DNA of 64,000 nt from Eledone cirrhosa (lineage: Eukaryota; Mollusca; Cephalopoda; Octopoda; Eledonidae): the NCBI GenBank assembly GCA_964016885.1, contig OZ024757.1, forward strand, positions 24,530,237 to 24,594,236, in the 5' to 3' direction. The position numbers and the translations under genes are program-made. Shown one piece after another: positions 1-12,300 of the stretch. How positions within the stretch are numbered: the first letter of the stretch is position 1; each line of letters starts with the position of its first letter. Under the pieces are notes generated by a model. The model saw only the letters and a program-made list of their open reading frames with translations, was not told the origin of the DNA and searched no databases.

Positions 1-430
1 ATGTTAACAACACTTACCTGCCCCTGAGGGTTGTAGCAGGGGGCAGGTAACACATTAAGATGTTAACAACACTTACCTGTCCCTGAGGGTTGTAGCAGGG
101 GGCAGGTAACACATTAAGATGTTAACAACACTTACCTGCCCCTGAGGGTTGTAGCAGGGGGCAGGTAACACATTAAGATGTTAACAACACTTACCTGCCC
201 CTGAGGGTTGTAGCAGGGGGCAGGTAACACATTAAGATGTTAACAACACTTACCTGCCCCTGAGGGTTGTAGCAGGGGGCAGGTAACACATTAAGATGTT
301 AACAACACTTACCTGCCCCTGAGGGTTGTAGCAAGGGGCAGGTAACACATTAAGATGTTAACAACACTTACCTGCCCCTGAGGGTTGTAGCAGGGGGCAG
401 GTAACACATTAAGATGTTAACAACACTTAC
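1..430. repeat. 59-bp minisatellite, 7 units plus part of an eighth, in the GTF3C5 intron after exon 7
   Basis: Units start at 1, 60, 119, 178, 237, 296 and 355 and are nearly identical; visible changes are CCTGTCC at about 77 and GCAAGG at about 331. Each unit contains an inverted pair (TTACCTGCCCCTG and CAGGGGGCAGGTAA). In GTF3C5 sense it also contains CAGGTAAGTG, identical to the real exon 7 donor. The array may continue left of the window. Confidence 0.97.
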
Positions 431-544
431 CTGTCCATTGTTCTGGTTCAACAGGGACTGGACATCATCATCCACAATGTCACATATCTGGTAGAACATC
501 TGGCGGAAAGGTGGCAGGATGTGGGCTCGGAACTTGTAGGTGCT
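431..544 (-). CDS. GTF3C5: GTF3C5 exon 7 (last exon in window)
   Basis: Acceptor CTACCCAG, then [20 protein letters not shown] and [18 protein letters not shown], 38 codons, phase 0 at both ends. LPPxRQMFYQxCD is diagnostic for GTF3C5. The donor GTAAGT at 430-425 is the first of a row of identical donor sequences in the adjoining 59-bp minisatellite. The acceptor side abuts the TAGA/TAGG microsatellite (550-1107). Confidence 0.92.
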
Positions 545-2319
545 CTGGGTAGATAGATAGATAGATAGATAGGTAGACAGGTAGGTAGGTAGATAGATAG
601 CTAGACAGGTAGGTAGGTAGGTAGATGGAGAAGTAGATAGATAGGCAGGTAGGTAGGTAGGTAGATAGAGAAGTAGATAGATAGGCAGGTAGGTAGGTAG
701 GTAGATAGGTAGGTAGGTAAGTAGGTAGGTAGATAGATAGAGAACTAGATAGATAGGCAGGTAGGTAGGTAGGTAAGTAGGTAGGTAGATAGAGAACTAG
801 ATAGATAGGCAGGTAGGTAGGTAGGCAGGCAGGTAGATAGAGAAGTAGATAGATAGGCAGGTAGGTAGATAGAGAAGTAGATAGATAGGCAGGTAGGTAG
901 GCAGGTAGGTAGATAGAGACGTAGATAGATAGGCAGGTAGGTAGATAGATAGAGAAGTAGATAGATAGGCAGGTAGGTAGATAGAGAAATAGATAGATAG
1001 GCAGGTAGGTAGGCAGGTAAGTAGGTAGATAAAGAGAGAGGTTGAGAGGTAGATAGAGGGAGAGGTAATGAGGTAGATAGAGAGGACAAGTAGATAGACA
1101 GATAGATACATATCAGAATCAGTTCCCATATGAGCAAGACAAGGTCAGCCGACCGGACACTGCCCACAACAGGACAACCCGTCTAACCCATGCTAGCATG
1201 GAGGAACGGACATAAAACGGTGATGATGATGATGACATATATATATATATACACAGTGAAATTCCATTATAATGAAATTCATAGATTTATGCACACACAC
1301 ACACAAATATATACATATACACATATATATATACATATACACATATATATATGCACACACACACAAATATATACATATACACATATATATATATGCACAC
1401 ACACACAAATATATACATATACACATATATATATATGCACACATATATATATATATATGCACATGCACACACACACAAATATATACATTTACACACACAT
1501 ATATATATACACACATATATATATGCACACACACACACAAATATATACATATACACTTATATATATATGCACACACACACACAAATATATACATATACAC
1601 ATATATATATACACACATATATATATGCACACACACACAAATATATACATATAGACATATATATATACACACATATATGCACACACACACACAAATATAT
1701 ACATATACACATATATATATACACACATATATATATATACACACATATATATGCACACACACACACACAAATATATACATATACACATATATATTAAGTA
1801 CAAAAGCGAAACCTACAGTCAGTAGGCACCTCTAACAAAAATACACTCCCGTCCCACTACCCCCCCCCCCCCCCCCCCATCCACACCACCCCTTTCAATG
1901 TAAAGTTATGTTGGTACCACAACATCCAGGCCGAAACAAATGAGGTCATGTAGGTGTCACGACAAAAAAAACACGCAGTCCACGGTGTAATGTGGCTGTG
2001 TAGGTAACACGGTAAAAACCTCCTAGTCCACACTGTAAACGTGGTTGGTGTTAGGAAGGGCATCCAGCTGTAGAAAACCTGCCAGACAGTCCTATACGAG
2101 CAAGACAACCAATCTTGCCTCAAGTGGGAAAATTCCCGTCTAAACCCATGCTAGTGTGGAAGATGGATGTTAAACGATGATGATGATGATGATGATGATA
2201 TGCATACACATACAAATATATACATCATCATCATCATACATACATACATACATACATATATATATATACTTATATACATATATATATATATGTGTGTACA
2301 TATATACACTCAAATCTGC

Positions 2320-2363
<44 letters not shown>

Positions 2364-4596
2364 CACACATATACACATGTATACACACACACATATCTAC
2401 CTACACTCATGTATATGCGCACACACACACAAGCTACCTGTATAGTGACCTATGGGATCACACAGACACACACACATACACACACACAATCACACAGGTA
2501 GACACATGCATAAACACACACACACACATTCCATAAGTAGTTTCAAACCTATTTCTTTCATGAGTCATACATATATATATATATAATTGTGCACAAATCT
2601 ATATACATATGTAAATATATAGCCCGTTCATACATATGCAAATATATGTGCATTGTTGAAGAGAGAGGTGTTGGGGGAGGGAGGAGGTAGTGGTAGAGGT
2701 TAAATGAATTAATATAAGACAAGTAGTGTGTAGCTGTCTCTCTCTCTCTCTCTCTTGTATTCAGACAATCTATCTCTTTTTATGAATCTGTTCATATCTA
2801 GCTAGCTATCACCCCAGCCAGTTTTATGAAAGGTGGGTGAAAGTTGCGAGAATGGCCCGTGTGAATGGGCCTTCTCTCTACCTCAGCCTGTAGGTGGAAA
2901 AGGATGAAGGAAGAAGGGAGCACCCTCTCTTTGTGCTCCCGTAGAGAAGGGTCGCACATTTTTTTTCGGGGGTGTGTGTGACCCCAAAACGATCCCTCCC
3001 TATTGAGGACCTTTTTGTTATAATTTTATTTGTTATTACATTTTTTTTACTCGATTTCTATGTAACCCCCCCGCCCATGTATGTGTCCCTTTCTTTGTGC
3101 CCTCGTGGCAAATAAATAGAAATTTATCTATCTATCTATCTGTCTGTCTAAGGTGGGTGAAAGTGGTGAGAATGGCCCGAGTAAATGGGCCTTCTCTCTA
3201 TATCAGCCTGTAGGGTGAGGAAGAGAGGAAAGGAGTGCTCACTCTTGGTGCTCCTGGAGATGAGGGTTGCACATTTTCTTTCGGGGGAGTATGTGTCACC
3301 CAGAGTTAATGTCTCCCCCCTATTGGGGAAAATCGATTGTTTTTCTTTAATTTTCATCTGTGATATTGTTTTACACGTTTTTATTGAATGTAAACTTCCC
3401 CCATTGTACTTGTCCCCTTCTTTTGTGCCCTTGTGGCTAATAAAGAAATATATCTGTCTGTCTATCTATCTATCAACCTATCTAACTGTCTGTCTGTCCA
3501 TCAACATATCTAGCTATTTATCTGTTTCCCTATCTATGTCCCCTGTATATCTACCTACCTATCTTTGACTGCCGAGTCCATAGTGAGGATCAAACCGCCA
3601 GCCTTTTTCAAAAACGAAAGAGAAGCGGTTTTCCTCTGTACAGTGGCTATAGTGAAAGAGGTTATATGGTGGACGAGATTGAGAGGACTGAAGACAGATG
3701 CCTTTCTCTCCGGACAACAACTCATTCCCTTCTTTAGGTACCACTTTAGAAGGAGAATCAGAGTAGAGAGAGAGGCACTGCACCCCAGTAAATTTACTGA
3801 AAGGTGGGTGAATGTGGCAAAAATGGCCCAAGTGATTGGGCCTTCTCTGTTTATAAGCCTGTAGGTTGAGGAAGAGAGCAAAAGGAAGAAGGGAGCACTT
3901 GCACAACACGCTCCTGAAATTGAGGGTTGTTCTATCGACGGGGTATTAAACAACCCGTTTGTGGCGCCTCCCCCCTATTGGGGATTTCGATTGTTATAAT
4001 TGTTTGTTTCATATTTTTACACGATTGTATGTAAAATCCCCGGCATGTCTTTGGATTGTCCCCTTTTCTTGTGCGCCCTTGTGGCAAATAAAGAACTATA
4101 TCTATCAACCTGTCTAACTCTATCTGTCCATCAACATATCTAGCTATTTATCTGTTTCCCTATCTACCTGCCTATCTATCTGTCCCCTTGTATGTCTACC
4201 TACCTATCTATCAACCCATCCATCTGTCTGTCTGTCCATCCATCAACCTATCCATCTATCTATCTGATATGTGTCCATTGTCATGATCACACCGCCACCC
4301 TCCTTCAAAAACGAAGGAGAGTCGGTTTTCCTATGTGTTATGGCTATGGTGGACGAGGTCAGACACCTTTCTCTCCGGTGAACAACTGATTCGTTTTTTT
4401 CAAATATCATTTTGGAAGAAGAATCAGGATGGAGAGAGAGGTGCTGTACCCCAGCATGTTTTATAAAATGCGGGTGAATGTGGCAAAGATGCCCTTGTGG
4501 CTAATAAAGAAATTTATCTGATATGTGCGTATGTATATATGTATACATACATATATGTATGTATGTATGAAATGTATGTGCCTATCTATATCTCAT

Positions 4597-4632
<36 letters not shown>

Positions 4633-6005
4633 CTGCAGAAGATCCCCCTCCCCCTGTGTGCACAAAGGGAACTAGCTTGCAGCAATCCTTTGTCCCCCCC
4701 CCCCCAAAGTAATAATACCCCGATCACACTTAAATATCCTACATAGCTAATCAATGTCTAGCTTGCCACCCCAACCCCAACACATCTCACCTGCCCAGCT
4801 CATGAGGGCTAAACATCTGACCGCGCAGAATAGTGAATCATGATAAAAAGCACGAAACCATCCTGTAAGCTGATCTGGCATCACAACAAAAGCACCCAGC
4901 CCACACTGTAAAATGGTTGTGTTGTGTTGGTGTCACGATAAAAAAAACCAAGTCCACACTGTAAAGTGGTCGTGTTGGTTTCAAAATAAAAAGCACCCAG
5001 CCCACACTGCAAAGTGGCCATGCTGGTATCACGATAAAAAGCACCCAGCCCACACTGTAAAGTAGTCATGTTGGTGCCATGATAAAAAGCACCCAGACCA
5101 CACTGTAAAGTGGTCATGTTGGTGCTATGATAAAAAGCACCTGGTCCACACTGTAAAGTAGTCATGTTGGAGCCATGATAAAAAGCACCCGGCCCAAACT
5201 GTAAAGTAGTCATGTTGGTGCCATGATAAAAAGCACCCGGTCCACACTGTTAAGTGGTCGTGTTAGTGCCACGATAAAAAGCCCCCAGTCCAAACTGTAA
5301 ATGTGCTTGGTGTTAGGAAGAGCATCCAGCTGTAAAAACCAAGCCAGAAACAGTTCAGTATGAGCAAGACAAGGTCATCTGACCTGACTTGACTTACAAT
5401 GGGACAATATGTCTAATTCATGCTGGCATGGAAGAATGGAAGTTAAACAGTCATGATGACGATTTCCCTACTAGCAAGGGTTTGATGGGTTTACATAGAC
5501 CAAGTCAGTACAGACCTCCCAGACAGACTGAGGGGTCTGCATCTCACTTATATAGGGTTATATGTTCTATTGAGTGAAGAGGAAAAGTTGTACCTTTTGA
5601 CACAAACTGAAAGGTCCTCCAAACCCCTTGCTTGGCAAGCTTTATATCGTTGGATATCTTTCCTAACACCAATCACCTTACCCAATAATTAATAATAATA
5701 AAGCTGAAGTGTAAGTCAAATAATGTGTGGATTTTTATTGACAAAATTGGCAACATGACCACACACACACACATATATATATGTATATATATATATATAT
5801 ATATATTTATTGTATAGAAGGAGCTTCTACAGGACTAGTACTGTTTCATTCAGATGAAATCTTCAGGAAGCTTCCTGAAGATTTCATCTGAATGAAACAG
5901 TACTAGTCCTGTCGAAGCTCCTTCTATACAATAAATATATTTTACTCTGCCATGTATTGAGTACCTTACTTACTGTGGTTATCCCCGACTCAACCCGGGA
6001 CCTAC

Positions 6006-6055
<50 letters not shown>

Positions 6056-8152
6056 TCATCATACTCATTTAATGTCTGCTTGCCCTGCTAGCAAAGGTTG
6101 GATGAGTCTACATGACAAAGTCAGAACTGAAACAGGGCTACTGACCTCCCTGACAGGCTGACGCGTCTGTATCCCACTTACATATTCTCATTTTATCTAT
6201 CGAGTGCAGTTGTCAAGTCTTTTGACAAACAAAATATATTCATTCATCATCATTTCATTTTACGTCCACTTTTCCCTGCTTGCAAGAGTGGGACGGGAAC
6301 TGATTCTGGCTTGATTTCTACAGCTGGATGCCCTTCCTAACACCAACCTCATTTACAGTGAGTGCTGGGTGCTTTTTTGCCATGGCACCTCCACGACCAC
6401 TTTGCAGTGGAATGATAGGGATCCCAGTCCCTATCATCTCATTTCTACAGCTGAGTAAACTGGAGCAATGTGAAATAAACTGTATTGCTCAAGTAAACAA
6501 CACATCACCTGTTATATATATATATATGACAATGTCACTGGACCGAGACCTTTGGCGGTACTCAGTAATAGAGAAGACCCGCCTTACCTAAATACATAGC
6601 AAAACCTACTACAGTCAGTAGGCATCTCTAAAATACACCCCCGTCCCACCACCCCACCCCATCCACACCGCCCCCTTCTATGTAAAGTTATGTTGGTGCC
6701 ACACCATCCAGGCCGAAACAAATGAGATTGTGTAGGTGTCACGACAAAAAAACACACAGTCCACGCTGTAATGTGGCCGTATAGGCAACACGGTAAAAAC
6801 CTCCCAGACCCACACTGTAAATGTGGTTGGTGTTAGGAAGGGCATCCAACTGTAGAAAACCTGCCAGACAGTCCTATGCGAGCAAGACAATCACTCTTGC
6901 CTCAAGTGGGAAAACCCCCGTCCAAACCCATGCAAGCGTAGAACACGGACGTTAAACGTTGATGATGATGATGATATAATGGACTAATATCGATTTATAT
7001 TCGATATCTCAATATTTATGTCCTTTCTTACTGTGCAATATTTGAAACAACTTGTCAGTCATTAAATATATAAATCATCATCATCATCACCGTTTTACAT
7101 CCGTTCTTCAACGCTAACACGGGTTGTCCTGTTGTGGGCAGTGTCCGGTTGACTGACCTTGTCTTGCTCATACAGGAACTGATTCTGGCTTGATTTCTAC
7201 AACTGGATGCCCTTCTTAACACCAACTTAATTTACAGTGAGTGCTGGGTGCTTTTTTTTTCATGGCAGCTACACATCCACTTTACAGTGTGGGTGCTTTT
7301 ATGCCATAACACTTCCACGACCACTTTGCAGTGGGAGGGGGTGGGGGCATAGTGTCTATATGCTTCAGCTTCGGCTTGTACCCGTGGGAAGTCTACATTG
7401 TGGACTGGGAGCCTCTTTACCGTGTCTTCCACACGACCACTTTACAGTGTGGACTGGGTGCTTTTTCTTGTCTCACCGACACAGTGGACGAAAATGGGAG
7501 GATGGGGTAGGGTGTGTAGGGTGGGGTATATATTGGGTTAAGAGGTGCCTACTGACTGTAGGTTTGTATGTATTGTGTTAAGGTATCATCATCATTTATC
7601 ATTTCATTTTACGTTCACTTTTCCCTGCTTGCATTGCAAGGGTGGGACGGGAACTGATTCTCGCTTGATTTCTACAGCTGGATGCCCTTCCTAACACCAA
7701 CCTCATTTACAGTGAGTGGTGGGTGCTTTTTTTGCCATGGCACCTCCAAGACCACTTTACAGTGGAATGATTGGGACCCCAGTCCCTATCATCTCATTTC
7801 TACAGCTGAGTAAACTGGAGCAATGTGAAATAAAGTGTCTTGCTCAAGGAAACAACACATCACCCGGTCTGAGAATTGAACTCACAACCTTTCCATTGCA
7901 AGCCCAATGCTCTAACCACTAAGCCATGCGCCTTCACATGTATTCATAAATCTTTGTTCTCTCCAGCATTTTAAATATGATTTTTACTCTGCTTATTATA
8001 TGATTGTTAAGCTATCTCTCTTTCCATCTAATCACATGACTCGCTAGTCTAACAACCTAATATACATTGAGCGCAGTAACCTTCTCTATACTGGCTAGTA
8101 AGCTGCATAACTAATCACTTTTCTCTCCTACTAATTAGCTTACTTGCTTTTA

Positions 8153-8183
<31 letters not shown>

Positions 8184-9237
8184 CATCACTGTTTTACGTC
8201 CGTTCTTCCACGCTAGCATGGGTTAGACAGGTTGTCCTGTTGTGAGAAGTGTCCGGTCGGCTGACCTTGTCTTGCTCATACGGGAACTGATTCTGGCTTG
8301 ATTTCTACAGCTGGATGCCCTTCCTAACACCAACCTCATTTACAGTGAGTGCTGGGTGCTTTTTTTTCCGTGGCGCTTACACGTCCACTTTACAGTGTGG
8401 GCTGGGTGCTTTTTTGCCGTGGCACCTCCACGATCACTTTGCATGCAGTGGGAGGGTGTGGGGGCATACTGTCTATATGCTTCAGCTTCGGCTTGTACCC
8501 ATGGGGGGGGGGGTATTCTGTATTACTGCATGACGCCAGAGGTTACAGTCGTGTGTCATCATTTGAGAGGTGTAATTGGGTAAGGTCAGCTTTTATCACC
8601 TCATCCCAGGTTTTCTTGGGTCTCCCCACTGCATCCTTCAAAGCTTCCATGCTTCCCAAAATTCGCCAACACTACACCTGATATTCCCCCTCAACACACA
8701 CACACAAACACACACACACACGCACGCATATGTCTGTGTTTATATCATGACTCATACTCTGTTCACTTTCCTGACATTTGTACATTATTCTATGTACAAT
8801 ACATGCACCTTTAATGAGTTGTAATGCACCCGAACACAGTGCACAATAATTTTCATTATTATTATTATTATCACCATTTCATGTCTATTTTCCATATTTG
8901 CATGGGTTATACAGGTTCTCATGTACTGTGGCTAGACAGACAGGTCAGACAACTGTGCCTTGCTCATACATACCATTTTTGCATACTTTCTATGGCTGGA
9001 TGACCTTCCTAATGCCAACCATATCACAGCATATACAGAGTTTTCACATGGCACCAAAACTAGCTGCTATATTTAACATCAGTATTTAATGTCTGTTTTC
9101 CCTGCTAACAAAGGTTGGACAAATATATGTATATATGTATATATATGTATATATGTCTTATATGCATATGTACATTTGCATATGCATGCCCAACTCATTA
9201 GACAAAAGTCTGCATTGAAAGTGTTAACTTTAAGATA

Positions 9238-9311
<74 letters not shown>

Positions 9312-12300
9312 TGTGAGAGAGATGGAGAGAAGGGGAGAGAGAGAGAGAGGGGAGGAGAGAGAGAGGAAGAGGGATAGAGAGAGATGTAAAATCCCGACAG
9401 CGGTGCTAAGTGGTTTCGGCTCGTGTGTTTTGCTTGGCGCTGCTGTCAGGATTTTACACATCTCTACACCTCCCCATGCATTGAGTACTCCCACCTCCCA
9501 TGATTAGTGGTCTCCAATTTTGGAGAGAAACTCATGGTGACAGGGCGCATTCTTGTCGTGAAGAATCTAAGTCTTTGTGCTCTATAGATCTGATCACTTT
9601 CGCCAAAAAGTCTCCCTGAAACACCTCAAAACGTTACAGTAGAATTCTCAATTGATGGTCTAGCGCAAGGGGACGAATTCTTGATGAACAGTACCATGGA
9701 TGTCGAAAGAAACGATGAGCATGCTCTTGATTGAGCTGCGGTTCTGTCATGCCTTCTTCAGTCATGGAGATGAAGGACTTTTCCACTGTGTTGACTGCTG
9801 CTTCACCTCAACGTCGTACCCATAGACCCAATTCTCATCACCGGAGATGATCCTTGACATGAAGGATAGGTCATCAGCGACATATTTATAGAGATCTGAA
9901 AAGACTTTGATGGGATGTTCTTTCTGCTCGGTGGTCAGCAGGCAAGGGATAAACGTTGCAGTGACACACTGCATGTTTAATTCAGACATTAGGATTGCCA
10001 CAGACCCATACAACAGACCAGCAACATCAGCAATATTGTTGATCGTCCACCAACGATCCTCATGAACAAGCTGATTAATATTCTCTACATTTCTGGGGAT
10101 GACACTCTTCCAGATCGCTCGTCATTGTTCAAGGACATTCTTCCATTTTTGAAGCGCCCATGCCACTCAGACATTGAGCATGCTTACCAAAGCATGCTCA
10201 ATGTCTGTGTAGCAGACTTCCCAAGTTGAACACAAAATTTCACATTGGCTCTTCGTTCCAACTTCCTGTTCATGACAAAATCACAGGCTACAGCATACAC
10301 ATGATCACAAAAACATAAATTTCACAACTTGTGAAGTGAACACAGTAATGTCACTTGGCATACTGGTGCATGAAGCTCACTGCTGGTGCAACTGTGTGTT
10401 GCCATCTGTTGGTGTGCTACAGAACTAGTGTGGAAACTTTTTGATACCACCTCACATATATATATATATATATATTTTTTCATTTTATATCCGCTTTTCC
10501 CTGCTTGCAAGGGTGGGACAGGAACTGATTCTCGCTTGATTTCTACAGCTGGATGCCCTTCCTAACACCAACCTCATTTACAGTGAGTGCTGGGTGCCTT
10601 TTTGCCGTGGCACCTCCACGACCACTTTGCAGTGGAATGATAGGGACCCCGGTCCCTATCATCTCATTTCTACAGCTGAGTAAACTGGAGCAATGTGAAA
10701 TAAAGTGTCTTGCTCAAGGAAACAACACATCGCCCGGCCTGAGAATTGAACTCACAACCTTTTGATTGCAAGGCCAATGCTCTAGCCACTAAGCCACTGA
10801 TGTGAATGGAAATTGAACAGTGGGTGAAGAAGTGCCAGGAAATGCCAGTGGAAGGAAGCCACGGTAGAGGTAGACCAAGAAAGACCTGGGCAGAGGTTGT
10901 GAGAGCTGACCTCAAATCACTGAGACTTACAGTGGTGATGACAAAAGGATTGTGATGTGTGGAGAGATGCCGTGCTGAGAAGGACCCGTCCAACCCATGC
11001 AACCATGGAAAAGCGGATGTAAAACCGATGATGATGCTCATACATACATACATATATATTTGCTCCAGACTGTTTATGGATTAACTTGTACGAGCCGAGC
11101 ACAGAAGAAAGGAGGTGAGAGACAGAGGTGTGAGAGGGGGGAGGCATTAGAACATTCAACGCTGGTTGAGAAAATTCACAATCTTCTGGACGAAGACCAT
11201 TGTGCGTTTTTAAAGACAATAAGAATATAGTTTGGAGTTGGTGTGGCAACTCTATACAGAATTATTTATGAAGATCTGAGCATGCCCAAAGTTTGTTCCT
11301 AGGGTGTCCAGTGACAATCAGAAGGAAGGACAGAGATGTGTACCAAAACTGTCTGCACAACCTCTCTACTGTCCACACCTTGTCCTCTGTGACATTTGGT
11401 TGTTTCCCAAGCTGAAGGAGAATCTCAGGGGCAATCATTTTGAAAACATTAAGAATGCAAAGGAGGCTGTGACAAGGGCCCTGGACACCTTCACTTTGAA
11501 CGACTTCCAAGAGTCCTTCATGAAGTGGTTGGAGCACTACAAGTGCAGTGAAGTCAGAGGATCCTACTTTAAAAGAGCAAGTCTTGTACTTCTTTGAAAT
11601 TAATAAATGTTTTCCCTGAAGAAGTCTCAAAACTTCCTCACTGCACCTTGTATATCTATCAATCCATCTTTCTATTGGTCAGTCTGACCAATTATACCAG
11701 TGAAACCTCACTGTTACTGCCCACATAATGAAAAGAAAGAAACAAAGATAATTGCTAATTAAACTAATTAGTGAAGAATGTTAGTGGGAAGTGAGTGGTC
11801 AATGACCAGTGGAATCCTTTAAGTCCTGCCTTGACACAGAGGGAGGGAAGTTACACACACATATACATACACACACATATATATACACACACATATATAA
11901 ATACACTCACACATATATATACACACACATATATATACACACATGTATAAAAAGACACACACATATATATACACACATGTATAAAAAGACACATATATAT
12001 ACACACATATATATATATATACACACACGTAAAACACACACGCACATATATATATATACACACACATATAAACACACTCACACATATATATACACACACA
12101 CATCTGTATATACACATACACACACACACATATGCATACATAGGTACATGCACACACAAACAACTATATATAGACGGGGGGACAGACAGAAATACAGATA
12201 TACAGAGAGAGGGGAGGGGAGGGAGATAGAAATACAGAGAGAGGGGAGGGGAGGGAGATAGAAATACAGAGAGAGGGATATACAGAGAGAGGGAGGTACA

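Noticed and set aside
745..1167. 140-codon [12 protein letters not shown] open frame
   Set aside because: Pure TAGA/TAGG microsatellite; TAG is absent in these frames by repeat structure.
1193..1835. Overlapping open frames up to 197 codons on both strands
   Set aside because: They are translations of CA/TA microsatellite ([19 protein letters not shown]). The low complexity and simultaneous open frames on both strands show no selection.
7716..7922. Recurrent [15 protein letters not shown] / [19 protein letters not shown] frames (also at 10553, 14696, 27660, 32174, 58883)
   Set aside because: They recur because they lie in SINE family A. The same peptide follows the SINE body each time, and reading frames are broken differently in each copy.
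9762..10013. Functional transposase gene
   Set aside because: Only one part of a mariner frame is uninterrupted; stops and shifts lie on both sides.
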